Positions 31,950 through 43,288 of a stretch of DNA of 64,000 bases are shown piece by piece. The notes beneath the pieces are model-generated. The model searched no databases. It was not told the origin of the DNA and saw nothing but the letters and a program-made list of their open reading frames with translations. The stretch comes from Haliotis asinina (taxonomy: Eukaryota > Mollusca > Gastropoda > Lepetellida > Haliotidae). The position numbers and the translations under genes were made by a program. The stretch covers positions 23,986,749-24,050,748 of the forward strand of contig NC_090283.1 of assembly GCF_037392515.1 (NCBI RefSeq), given 5' to 3'. Position 1 is the stretch's first letter, and each line of letters begins with the position of its first letter.

Positions 31950-32525
31950 AGGAACACTTCCAACACTTCAGGAACACTTACAGCGTGTTAACTACAATGA
32001 ACACTTACAGCGTGTTACCTACAATGAACGCGTACAGCGTGTTAACTACAATGAACACTTACAGCGTGTTACCTACGACGAGGAACACTTACAGCGTGTT
32101 ACCTACAATGAACACTTACAACGTGTTACCTACGAAGAGGAACACTTACAGCGTGTTTCCCACGACAATGAACACTTTACCTACGACAAGGAACACTTCA
32201 AGCGTGTTACCCACGCCAAAGAACACTTACAGTGTATTACCCGCGACAATGAACACTTTACCTACGACAATGAACACCTACAGCGTTTTACCCACGCCAA
32301 TGAACATTTACAGCGTGTTGGCCACGACAAGGAACACTTATAGCGGGGTAACCACGACAATGAACACTTACAGCAGGTTACCCACGCCAATGAACATTTA
32401 CAGCGTGTTGGCCACGACAAGGAACACTTATAGCGGGGTAACCACGACAATGAACACTTACAGCAGGTTACCCACGACAATGAACACTTACAGCGTGGTA
32501 CCCACGACAATGAACCACGTTACAT
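31950..32525 (+). repeat. 24-30 bp minisatellite
   Basis: About 21 units of type ACAATGAACACTTACAGCG, then TGTTACCTACG. A block of several units is duplicated as a whole (about 32283-32380 and 32381-32475). The 225-codon frame through it (TYSVLPTT repeats) is a consequence of unit length. Confidence 0.92.
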
Positions 32526-32544
32526 AAAATTAACATACTGTGGT

Positions 32545-32720
32545 TTTGGTTGGTGTTGAAAGCCGATCTCAGCAATATTCCAGCTATATGACGGCGGTCT
32601 GTAAATAGTAATCTGGACCAGACAATCCAGTGATCAACAACATGGGCATCGATCTACGCAACTGGGATACGATGACATGGTGAACCTAATCATTGAGCCT
32701 GGACACCTGATCACTAGGCA
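32545..32720 (-). mobile_element. Large SINE, tail two-thirds
   Basis: CTCAGCAATATTCCAGCTAT, GACGGCGGTCTGTAAATAG, CAGACAATCCAGTGATCAAC; it fades at CACCTGATCACTAGG. Confidence 0.82.
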
Positions 32721-33739
32721 TTGACGAAAATATAACTTGTAGTAAACTCTTATAGAACAAAACTCCTAGCGATTTCGGAATTATCATGTCATCAAAGGCT
32801 TGATAAGATTCGTCACCACTCGCCCTTCTACGTAGGCTCACTCTTCGGCCTGTCACGGAATTACACGAGTGGATCAGGAATGTGGTCATATGTTGTCATA
32901 AGGCTTGTCATTCCAACGGAAGTTCCTCGTTACTACTACCGGCAGCTTGGTCGGCGTCGTGTATCCCTTGGTAACATGATACACACTACTGAGATTTCCA
33001 CATGTGACTATAAATTACTTAATCGGGTTTATGGAAAGATTTTTGCGTATTTGTACACACCCAATACAACACCTACAGGGTAACTGCGGTTTCATGTTTT
33101 AACGTAACGCCAACACGCTTAATTTAAAGACTGGTTCAAACGTATACATAGACAGGGGTGGCTTCTTGCTCTCTCAGAGCTGTCGTTCGATGCGAAAGCA
33201 ATGCAGTATTCAAGTAAATTACACGAAATATAACAGAATTGACTTACCTGTGTATATTGAAATTAAGCCAAACTGTAAAAGAGTATGTTAGGAATTCACA
33301 CAGTAACATGTATGGATGCAGAAAGCCTACAAAACATACTTTTTGAAAATATATATTCTCTTTTTAAACCCAGATTTAAACTTCCCATTGTATTAATCGA
33401 GTTGCAAGAGGAGGCGCGTTTCCATAGAAATAAATCAATCAATCAAGGTCTCATGGTCAGGTAGGTTTTGAAAATGACCCCCTCACCACTCCGTACCCCA
33501 TTGCAGCGAAGACTTAGCGTTGTACACTTACTTGATGCCTTGAAGTTTAATATATGTCAATCAAATATATCTCTTTAATAATCAAAATGTGTAGAGAAAG
33601 GGTACGGTACATTTTTACTCTCTTTACTGTAAGGTATATTTTTATTCTTGCAGTAAATTCCAACGTTAACCTTTGACATCGCCAGACTCTTGCCAAGCAC
33701 TCATAGTCTTTACATCTTGTCACCATGGGCAGGTAATAT
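32721..33739. other. Intergenic, nothing recognised
   Basis: No supported gene. Short open frames at 32880-33083 (+) and 33547-33810 (-) have no motif; the latter runs into the retrotransposon 3' end. Confidence 0.5.
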
Positions 33740-33864
33740 CGACACAGGTGAGGAGTATATATATATTTATTTCTGGTACTGAAAGGCCACAGGCCTGTAG
33801 TACAACACATTTAAAAAATCACTATTTACACGCACATGTGATATACATAAAGAAAGGGAAATAA

Positions 33865-34602
33865 TCAGCTGTAGGTTACAATGTGTTTTGACATATATTC
33901 TGTCCTACACAACATAGCATAATGGGTAAACATGGACAAGTTTGGAAGTATAGTATGGTTTGTGTTATTCAACAATGCAAAGAATTTATAGAGGTTTGGA
34001 TGGACTTGATAATATTTCTTAATATACAACTTTCTGATGGAATTATATGCTGGGCAAATTAAAAGAAAATGATATTCATCTTCTATTTGGTTAAGATCAC
34101 ATAGCTTGCAAGTTCTGTTTTCTTTTTTGACATTTTTAAACCTTCCACTTTCGATAAGTAAATCATGTGAAGAACATCTCACTCTACGTAACGCTATCCT
34201 ATACTTTTTTACGTTTAGACACGAAAGATACGTTTCGGCGACAAAAGTACATTTAAACATCGTATAATACAAACATTTACTGGAAAGGGACATCTTTTCA
34301 GACCATTCTTGAAAATAGATATCTTTTAGTCTTTGTGTTAGTTCTGAAATAAACTTGCCCTCAGAATCAACACACTGATTGTCCCATGCAAAACCAAACC
34401 CTTTCGAAAATAGAAAAGTTCTAACAGAAGTAACCGAATTTGTATGTCCATTTTTGTCGAATAGCATCATCATATTGTAATACTTCTTTGGTAGCCTATA
34501 GGACGGCATCTTCAGTAATTTTAACCAGTATTTTATAGCTCTGATATTTGTATATATGTGTATCGGGTATATACCACATTCTCCATACACCATTGCATTC
34601 AT
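33865..34602 (-). pseudogene. Retrotransposon ORF2, C-terminal domain
   Basis: 245 codons with CKLCDLNQIEDEYHFLLICP, the CX2C...H...C zinc-binding pattern common at the end of CR1/L2-type ORF2, followed by AYNSIRKLY. Separated from the RT part by a frameshift near 34610. Confidence 0.85.
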
Positions 34603-34630
34603 AGTATTGGGTTTAACTCCAAGAAATCTT

Positions 34631-35342
34631 TTACATCTTTTTCAAACCCCACATTTCGGCTCCATACAATACAATTGGCTTAATTTTGGCATCACATATT
34701 TTGAAGTACGAACTTATTTTTATGTCTCCAAGTACATTTAATTGTTTAAAGATACCTATCATGACCGTTTGTGCTTGCAAGCAAGCGTAATTAACATGAG
34801 CTGTCCAGGATAAACAATTGCTAAAGAACATTCCCAAATATTTGTACGAACTAATGCATTCTAATTCTTTATCTTTATACAACCATTTCTCGGTTTTTGA
34901 CAAACGTCTCCCCGTTTTAAAGACTATTAGTTTCGTTTTATTTCTGTTTACAGTTAATTTGTATTTGTCACAATAACTGTCAAGAGAATCTGACAATTCA
35001 TTGTTATTTTTAACACAAGCTTTGACATTTTCGTACTTATTATGACGCAATTTTTTCATTTTAGGACTTAGGGTCGTGGGTATTAAAAACAGACCATAAT
35101 TTTTGTCTGTCGACTGAATCAAATGCTTTTTCGAACTCCACAAAAAATTATTAATATATCTCTGTATAATACTTTGTAATATGAACATATTGTCGGTAGT
35201 CGTATAACCATGTCTAAATGCTGCCTGAGATTCAGTTATTTTATTCAATGCCTCTCCCCATATTACTAATCTTCTGTTGACGATAGAGGTAAAAACCTTG
35301 CTAAAACTACTCAAAGGAGTAATGCCTCTGTAATTGTTTGGA
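34631..35342 (-). pseudogene. Retrotransposon ORF2, RT middle and thumb, active site deleted
   Basis: Reads NNYRGITPLSSFSKVFTSIV, then ESQAAFRHGYTTTDNMFIL in one frame. Motif A appears in the next frame (VEFEKAFDSVDRQKLW, near 35090-35140). The frame then resumes at VKACVKNNNELSD and jumps to LDSYCDKYKLTVNRNKTKL. The stretch that should hold the catalytic (F/Y)XDD box between these is absent. The end, PIVLYGAEMWG, is the usual post-RT segment. Confidence 0.88.
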
Positions 35343-35627
35343 CCCGTGAAGGTCCCGGTGTAGAATAGGCCTTCAGCAACCCATGTTTGCCATAAAAGGT
35401 GACTATGCTTGTCGTAAGAGGCGACTAACGGGATCGGGTGGTCAGGCTCGCTGACTTGGTTGACACATGTCATCGGTTCCCCATTGCGCAGATCGATGCT
35501 CATGTTGTTGATCACTGGATTGTCTGGTCCAGACTCGATTATTTACAGACCGTCGCCATATAGCTGGAATATTGCTAAGTGCGACGTAAAACTAAACTCA
35601 CTCACTCACTCACTGTAATTGTTTGGA
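35328..35627 (+). mobile_element. Large SINE inserted in RT, 15 bp target-site duplication
   Basis: The body 35343-35612 (270 bp) is the cleanest full-length copy: CCCGTGAAGGTCCCGG at the head, a doubled GCGACTA motif, and CTCACTCACTCACT at the tail. CTGTAATTGTTTGGA flanks both sides (35328-35342, 35613-35627). Removing body plus one repeat restores the RT frame around NNYRGITPL. This defines the exact ends and orientation of the family. Confidence 0.95.
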
Positions 35628-36580
35628 TTATTGATACTGCCTTGTTTATGCAGCGGGACAATAATACCGATTGTCCAACAATTTGGAAATATACCATTTT
35701 CTAATATTACATTGAACAATAATTCTAAATATGGTGCTAAAATATCCGCCGAATTCTTAATTAACGCGGGTATTATGTCATCGATGCCTGGTGATTTATT
35801 GGCTTTTAAACATTTAATGCTGTCCAAAATCTCCTGCCTACTAATAGGAGAATCTAGCATATCTTTTGTTAGCTCAAGATTAGAGTGAGGGGATGTTGAT
35901 GAATTTGCACCGTCAGCAAAGTTATTAGTGTTATCATCCGTTTCTAAATTGAAAAGATTTCTAAAAATTTCTAAAATTTCTAAAATGTCGATGCCAATCA
36001 TTCATACTACGGTAGACAAACATTTTTGAGTCTGATATGCTATTTTCTATGTCTACCCGCTTTTCTTTAAAGTAATCAAGTCGCTTTTGTTTACACACTG
36101 CATTATATTCGTTTCTTATCTGACAATATTCTTCAAATGCCTTCTTATCTTTCGATTTTCTAAATTTATTTAACAGCTTACAGCGTTTAGTTTTAAGGTT
36201 CTCACCTGCCCTATCATACCATTTGTTTGATATTTTCTTTGATGTACACATCTTTTTTTCATATTTTCCGGAGCTAAACAGAGTGCATTAGTGACGTATT
36301 TAATGCTGTCATCAATATTTGTGAATGCGCTATCAACTGATTTATCAAGTATGGACTGAACATGATCTGACAACAGATTCTCTCTAAATCGTTCTGCTTT
36401 ATCATTTTCCCAGAAAAACTTATAAGCATTATTTAGGTTTTCGTCAAACCCTTCAGAATATCTAACATGACCTGTCTTTATTGACAGTGTTATTGGTAAA
36501 TGGTCTGACTCGATAAGAGATTGTATAGTGAAATCACCAACAAACTCAAATAGTATTGATGATGATATTGTCGTAACTGG
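35606..36580 (-). pseudogene. Retrotransposon ORF2, endonuclease-RT linker and RT fingers
   Basis: From 36580 leftwards: LFEFVGDFTIQSLIESDHLP (the SDH end of the endonuclease), a linker in two frames, then ILDSIKCLKANKSPGIDDII and FPNCWTIGIIVPLHKQGSIN, the first RT motifs. At least two frameshifts (near 36180 and 35990). Confidence 0.88.
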
Positions 36581-37205
36581 AATTTGGGTGTTAGTAAACC
36601 CTCTTACCAGTTACCCGTTACGACGACCGTTCTGCCTTATTGGGGGTGCTGCCAGCTCTGGTGGCCTACTCGCTTGGTCTGTCCGGGGCTACATCTAGGA
36701 ATAACTGGTCTGACGACCGGGATTCCTAACTAGCGCATATCATTCGTGTACTGGCACTGAGGCATACAATGAATAACTCAACACAAGTTTCTATACTCAC
36801 ATCGGTTTACTCGATCCCTCTCTTCATAACAATTGGTCTTGGCCTGGACAGGGTAGGGCAAGCTCTCGGGATGTGAACGTTCTGCCGTCTCTTCAACCCG
36901 CACCGCACCTCGCACCTTTTTGTGCTGACGGTATCTTTTTAAGGTGTTCGAGCCTGCTCCACCCTTGTCACATGACCATCTACCATCTCTCTGATTCGTT
37001 AAAAGTTACATCATTCCCTGGTCTCATGTCGTACCTCGTGATTGGAAATCTCCCTTAATTCTAATCAGTGACTCAGCTTTAATTGCTACTTGACGAATCT
37101 ATTCTGTTGTGTTGTTTGACATTTATTCCCTTTTTCCATCCCTTAATATATTACCCAATAGTAATAGCATTGGTGTTATGCCGAACTAACCGCAAATCTC
37201 AGTGA
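36580..37205. mobile_element. Insertion with imperfect inverted ends
   Basis: About 0.6 kb of unrelated sequence splits the endonuclease between SLIDYIL (37249) and LFEFVGDF (36570). The left end AACTGGAATTTGGGTGTTAG resembles the complement of the right end (ACTGAGATTTGCGGTTAG). About 40 bp to the right of 37205 is also not endonuclease sequence, so the exact boundary is uncertain. Short open frames inside show no motif. Confidence 0.5.
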
Positions 37206-37248
37206 TAGATGTATAAATCGTTTCTTGTATACGATTGCAATTTTCACC

Positions 37249-38001
37249 TTATAACAATATATAGTCTATTAGGCTTGTACCATTATTGCCTATATAGGTA
37301 AAATCTCCAGTTTCTAGGTCGCTGCCACATCGCCCATTCCTTATATGGATGTTCAAAGTAGAACATAATTCTAGTAAAGTTTTACCAAAATTGTTTAGAG
37401 TTCTGTCAACGGAAAAACGTCTTAGATTAAAAAAGTCAGTTAAAAAGTCCCAATAGGAGTCTTGTTGATTTTCTGTGTACTCTAGTAAATCATCTTCTAC
37501 AAAGTCACAACTTGTGCCAGTTCGAGCATTAAAACCTCCACCACAGAGAATATAAACATCTGGTAGATGGGACAAAATATCTAGTAAGGAGTCTTGGAAT
37601 CGAATTACTCCCTTTTTACAATGTGGATATAGTTTACTATACCATGTCGAGCCTTCTGGTTGGATGTATACACATGAGAAGAGAATATCTCTCTCCAGAC
37701 CAAATAATGCACGATCAAATGATATAAACACAGCGTTTTCTGCTGTTTTTGTCCATTTCAAATATTTACAGAACTGGTCACGTAGTAAGACCAATATTCC
37801 ACCGGAAGGTCGTCCACAGGTAGATATTTTATCTGCTGCTTTTACAACCACCTCATAATCCGAGAAAGTATCATGGACATTTACATTCTCACTCCATGTT
37901 TCACTAAGTTCAATGACGTCAAAAGATTTGACATAAGTAATAAAATCTTTGTTAGATAAGTTATGCGTAATTCCACCAATATTGCAAAACATAAAGTTCA
38001 C
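37249..38001 (-). pseudogene. Retrotransposon ORF2, AP-endonuclease domain
   Basis: 250 codons: FMFCNIGGITHNL, LSETWSENV, PSGGILVLLRDQ, YILCGGGFNARTG and LIDYILL mark the exonuclease-endonuclease-phosphatase fold. The usual GDFN at the active site reads GGFN, losing the catalytic Asp. The domain nicks target DNA in related elements; this copy should be inactive. Confidence 0.9.
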
Positions 38002-38309
38002 AAAGTCAAGTGAAGTATCACCGCATGCGGAGGTCTCTTCTTTCTGTTTCGATCGTTTCCGATGCGCCGTAAAATGTTTAGTATAATCATGGCCTTGGCC
38101 CCACCCCTAATGAGAGCGTTCTCTGGGAGGACGACGCGAATCCGACCTGAGACCACGTCGGGAGCGTCCCTGGTTACTACTACGTTCCCGTGAGGTGTTC
38201 CTAGCATGGTGTGAAGGAGACTGAGTGGTGCAGGTGTGTCCTATCGGGGTCGTCCCAGGGAGATTCCATCAGTTTATTACCCTTCAAGTAATAACGTATG
38301 TTAGGGTTT

Positions 38310-39320
38310 TCACGGCGTCGTCGTTGAAGCTCTTTGCGTTGATAAGTTATCGTTAGCAATCCCTACCCCCTGGTCCTTTAAGACACTCCTCATTTTCACA
38401 GACTGCCACCTATCCTCCCAGTGACACATGCGAGCTATAATGGGTCTAGGCTTATCCCCCTTTTTAGTAGAAAGTCTGTGTGCCCTTTCTATGTTCCTCG
38501 GGACTAAAGGTGGGAGATTCCTCACCACCCGGGCCTTATTGAGAACTGCTAAAACCTTATCTTTACTCTCCGTGTATGTCTCTCGTTGACCGTTCTCTGG
38601 TACATGATACAGCACGACATTGTTTCGTCTGCAACGTTGCTCTTGCTCCTCCAGTTTAGTGTCTAATTCTTCCAGGTATTTTTCGATACCCTCTGTCCTG
38701 TCATTCAAAGCCTCAACATCTAGTTTTATCACTTCCTGCTCTTGTTTACTACTGTTTATGTCCTCTTTGAGCTGGTGGATGTCAGATTTCATACCTCTGA
38801 TGTCATCTTTGATAGATCTTATATCCTTAGATAATCTATCCTCACTTGCCTTTATCTGTTTCACAATGTCCCTCCTCATCTCATCTAGACCATCAATAGG
38901 GCCGGAGTTGAGTTCTATATCTCCTGACAGATGTAACGTTGAAGGAATCAGTTTCCTGACAGGTAGAGTTGCTGTTATCAGACGGTTATAGCACAGAGTG
39001 CTTGTCAATCTTGAACTATCAGTGACGTCACTGTTGTCACACAAATGTAAACAAACATTTTCCCCAGTCAGTAGATCAAACTCAAGCGGGCCGGTATCAG
39101 CACAAACCTCCAGATATCTCACAAGGGAAAAGGACAAGATGAGATGTACAGAGAATAGCACAGCAGATAGAGCCAGTCTGCAGGGAATATCAGAGCTGGC
39201 GGTGTACGGGGTGTAGGTCTCACAATGGCCGACCTGTCGACTACCCCTCGGGTGTGTAAACAGCCCGATCCTGCCTCTATAGATCATTAAGTCAATCATA
39301 ATTAGTTCATATATATACAC
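38310..39320 (-). pseudogene. Retrotransposon ORF1 with 2A-like motif, coiled coil and RRM
   Basis: 336 codons. A hydrophobic N-terminal segment (ALSAVLFSVHLILSFSLV, about residues 51-68) leads to GDIELNSGP at about 133-141, a close variant of the 2A ribosome-skipping motif D(V/I)ExNPGP. A heptad-rich coiled coil follows (about 145-230), then RRNNVVLYHVPE, a canonical RNA-binding start, and IERAHRLSTKKGDKPRPIIA. A frameshift near 38340 ends the frame; the other frame continues ELQRRRRENPNIRYY. 2A-like sequences are known at this place in APE-type elements of sea urchins and molluscs. Confidence 0.85.
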
Positions 39321-39571
39321 TAGTCCCGTATAAGGTAGGACTGACAGTTAGTTGTCAAATGACACAAAGGAGTTTGATCATTACCTAGATTTGCTCAGGT
39401 GCTGTGTTGCGTGACAGTGTTGGCAGGGGCGTGTAACTCTCCAGTAGCCAATGATAACCTTATTTGAAGGCCATGGGAATTTTCTTTTAAGTTTACACAC
39501 CGGTCTTAAACTTTAGTGACGGCCACAAGGTTTCTAATTGTTTATTTTTACGAGTCTTTACACGATATTTA

Positions 39572-39851
39572 CTGTAAAGATAAGAGACCCGTAGAGGTCC
39601 CGGGGTAGAATAGGCCTTCAGCAACCCATGCTTGCCATAAAAGGCGACTATGCTTGTCGTAAGAGGCGACTAACGGGATCGGGTGGTCAGGCTCGCTGAC
39701 TTGGTTGACACATTTCATCGGTTCCTAATTGCGCAGATCACTGATCACTGGATTGTCTGGTCCAGACTCGATTATTTACAGACCACCACCATATGGCTGA
39801 AATATTGCTGAGTGCGGCGTAAAACTAAACTCACTCACTGTAAGCATAAGA
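39572..39851 (+). mobile_element. Large SINE, full-length, with target-site duplication
   Basis: The body 39586-39837 begins GACCCGTAGAGGTCCCGG and ends CTCACTCA. It is flanked by CTGTAAAGATAAGA (39572) and CTGTAAGCATAAGA (39838), 12 of 14 matching. Confidence 0.9.
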
Positions 39852-41714
39852 TCGTCTTGTTTGTTGTTTAATGCCGTATGCAGCAATACGTGTGGGGCAA
39901 CAACAAAATTTATCAGACTGAAAAGGTGCATTTAATTGTTTTGGTTGTAACGATGCATCGAACTATCTTTGCATTGCAATTGCTGAGTCTCCGGTAGCAA
40001 TGAATCTATATAAGAAACGAAGAATGCCCTATATATGCATTGACAGTAAGGGTGAATAACGATAGTTTAGTGATGGTTATTTTTTTAATAAAATATTTGT
40101 TTTGAATTAGGTGCAGACGTACAGTGTCATTGAGTTTTAACTGTTCACTCGATCACGTTTCACGTTTTTGGACTTCAGATGAGAAAATTCAAGGAAACTA
40201 GTGCAATAGCTGGCAATGTATGAAATAGCGTCTGCCCGGCGACCTGCTGCCTGATAGTTAAATCTTTTATTTTATAGCCAGCCCTGTAGGCCAATACTTT
40301 TCCAAGGGTATATAACTGATCATGTCATTGCCTATGGGAAATACTTCGAAAATATTTACAATTCTGATAACTAGACGACGTCTGCATGTATAGTTCACGA
40401 TCAATCAAACCATATCTTCCACAGATCAATGTACCCGTTTATCTAACACTAAATGTGATAAATTTACAGAATGCTTTGAGTGACCAATCTGTATTTGTAA
40501 ATGTGTTGTTGCAAGTGTTAATTTTGCACAGGAAGAGTTACATCATAACAACTTATGTCTGTTTCCTGTTTTTGGTACAGGGCTGGTTACATGTTGACAG
40601 GGCCAGCAACATTTTTCAGTTATCAGCCCGGTGGGATTTCTGGGAGTTGCAGGAGTTTCAGGAGTTTCAGACTCTGCCACAGATAATCGCTATCACTATC
40701 GCAGTATCGCACTCAGTTGTCACCCCTATTAAACTACTGTTATAAACATGAACGTTGGTCTTCAAACACCAAATGTAGTTGTTTAAGGTGAATGTGGACT
40801 TTACCCATTATACATAAATGCGTAGTGTCGTTTTATAAAATACAGGCTTTAATTTGCAAATATACACCAACAGTGAATTCCAACAAGCTGATGATCTGTT
40901 AATGCATGATGATAATTGTGATTATAATAACTATGTTTCATCTGTGCGTTATATATTATTTCCATATGATTTGGCTTTGTTTGGATAGTTGTCTTTCATG
41001 AATTCCAGGTTCATCAGACATTTAAAGAGTGGCGAGGAAAAGTGCAACTGAAGAAAGTCCCAGGTGTAAGCTACACAGACAATATAAAAGCACTTTAGAA
41101 CCAGAAAAAATAACTTTTTAACCAATCACAAACAAATGAATATTCTTACTAGGACCAGGTCGTGAATTTTAAATTTAAAGGTTAGTGAGGGACGATGATT
41201 GTGAGTTGGTTTTGTTCAAAGTATTTGGTGATGATTTTAAGTCGCGGGTCACCTCTTTTGTTCTGGGAAAGTAGGGGGCTATCAATTTTGTACACCTGTG
41301 CTAAGGGGGTCATTAATTTTGTACATAAAAATAGAAGAAATAATGCTTATGTTTTATTGTAGCTATAGATTGTCACTGACGTTGTATGACATGGAGGGGG
41401 TCGTCTACTTTGTACATAAAACTAATAATTTATCATTTCGTTCATTTAAATAAGAATCGTATGTTTTCATGAAGCATTTATTAGCACGACTTTATGATAA
41501 TGCTTTGTGCGCTTGTTCGGTTTGTCGCTCATGAAAAAAAAAGATTTTCACCATGATTTTGAATTGATAATTTTCTTTTCCTTTTGTGTTTCCGAAATTT
41601 CGGAATACAGTAAGCCACCCATGTTTTTTCCGACTAAATTACAGTAAACAATGAGGTATTCAAATCCGCACATGTGAGTTGCTTTACATGTCAGCTACTA
41701 CTGTTTGACAAATA
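39852..41714. other. Intergenic, nothing recognised
   Basis: AT-rich DNA, with a 35 bp large-SINE scrap near 39860. The 119-codon frame at 40386-40745 (+) has no motif. Confidence 0.5.
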
Positions 41715-42130
41715 TTAGATGAGCCAGCGCAGTGAACGCTTTTGTGACTATATGGAAAAGACATGTACAACCAAAGCAGACGTTATTTAAAAAAGTAGCC
41801 TTGCTAATGGTTTTTCCAAGGCAACTTTAAAATGCATTAAAGCTGAAGACGATAGGGGTGCGAGTAAGCCTACATTTATTTGTAACCAAGAAAGGTGCGC
41901 AAACCTAAGACTTTCAAGCACCAACTTGATGATTTTGACCGGTGTGCAGTCCGTCAAGTTTTACAAAGTTTATATGGAGCACAAAACCAACTGCCTACCC
42001 TAGATTTGATGCACAATATGGCAAGGAGCCAATTGTACTACCAGGGTTCAAAGTTTTCGAAAAAATCTGAAAGACATGGGGTTTAGGTGGCGAAAAACGC
42101 AGTCAAATCGTGCGGTTTAATGGAACGAAA
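41715..42130 (+). pseudogene. IS630/Tc1-like transposase, N-terminal relic
   Basis: Pieces in shifting frames: NGFSKATLKCIKAEDD, then KHQLDDFDRCAVRQVL, LPTLDLMHNMARSQLYYQGS and GFRWRKTQSNRAVLMERK. This matches the helix-turn-helix half of an invertebrate transposase type (DDFD...VRR.V..FY, PTL..L, F.GS, MGF.WRKTQ.NR.VLMER). The DDE catalytic half is not found downstream. Stops and at least two frameshifts make it inactive. Confidence 0.65.
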
Positions 42131-42427
42131 ATACACCGTTGCAAAACGTTTGTAATACTTGCCAAGCTATAGTATGATGTAACAGTCACCACACGATTCG
42201 CACGAGGAAATTGAACTTTTCAATATTTAAACGACAACCTGTTTCCCTCTTGTTTCAAATGGAATGTTCTGGAGGGCGTTCCCATATATGCAAATTGGGG
42301 TCATTTGTCAGATCGTGGTTCATCTAACACTTGTCAAGCAGTATGTTTCCAGTTGACTATTTTCTGGTGATCTTCCATGATGGTTTGGAGATTGTACGTG
42401 CGCTTTCCGATGCGGTTGGTTTGATGG

Positions 42428-42500
42428 CTTGTTGTTTAACGCCACACACAGCAATGATTATTCCAGCTGGTATAGTGGTGGTCTGTAGACTGCCATATCT
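42428..42500 (-). mobile_element. Large SINE, tail fragment
   Basis: TTGTTTAACGCCACACACAG...ATTCCAGCTGGTATAGTGGT...GGTCTGTAGACTG. Confidence 0.65.
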
Positions 42501-42591
42501 TTGACAGTTTAAAACAACAACAGTTCCGGTTCAGTGATAATCCCCAAGCTGATACCTATTTATTACAATGGATCAGTCCCATAGGATGAAT

Positions 42592-42862
42592 TACAGAAGA
42601 CATTACGTTCATTCAGCACATGGATTACAAGTTCAACAGATATAAAATATAAATGGTAAATAGTATATTTCCACAAAATGTCCTAAAATATAACATTTGT
42701 GCAATAACATAACATTTAATTTGCACATATCATTTCGGCAGGACATTATGTTCATTCAACATATCTATTACAAGTTCAGCAGAGATAAAACACAAATGGT
42801 AAATAATAAATTTCCACAAAGTTTCCCTAAAATATAATATTTGTATATACCATAACATTCAT
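42592..42862. repeat. Two tandem units of about 145 bp
   Basis: ATTACGTTCATTCAGCACAT starts unit 1 and ATTATGTTCATTCAACATAT unit 2; both continue with ATTACAAGTTCA, GGTAAATA and TTTCCACAAA. Confidence 0.85.
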
Positions 42863-43288
42863 GATATGCTTGGCACCTTAAACACAGCATTTATCTGAAA
42901 CGATTTATCTAATTACCTGATTTCCCTATCCAAGATAAAGCAAATGTCCAACTGCATTAATGGTCACATGCAACCAAAAAATCAAACATAATTAAAACAC
43001 AATTATCACTTATGATATACACTGCTGCTTGTGAAAAACAAATAAATCAAATTATAAGCGTACAATCGCGATTCAAAAGTGCGATATTTTGTACTTGGGC
43101 TTACTTCCCTTGAAACGAAGCCCTCGGGAGACTGAACCCAGTCATAGCGGATGTACGTGCACTCTAGTGTAACGACGGGTTCCGATTGGCTGGTTCATTT
43201 GCTGATACGCCAAGGGCTCATTGGGTGTTCAGAAAGATGATCTGTTTGATGAGCATTTTAGAAGTATGGAGAGTCACAAGAAAGTAAG

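Larger units (their letters stand above)
33740..39330 (-). mobile_element. APE-type non-LTR retrotransposon, near full length, defective
   Basis: Read right to left: ORF1, AP-endonuclease, RT, C-terminal zinc-binding domain, then a 3' UTR ending near 33740-33800 with an AGGCCTGTGGCCT hairpin and AATAAATATATATA. The clade is CR1/L2-like as far as I can judge. Damage: ORF1 frameshift near 38340, a 0.6 kb insertion at about 36580-37205, a SINE at 35343-35612, loss of the RT catalytic box near 35000 and several frameshifts. A relative with the same 3' hairpin lies at 63545-64000. Approximate ends; no target-site duplication identified. Confidence 0.9.

Noticed and set aside
31850..32527. 225-codon plus-strand frame of NTYSVLPT repeats
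   Set aside because: Explained by the 24-30 bp minisatellite; unit lengths vary and the antisense frame is equally open.
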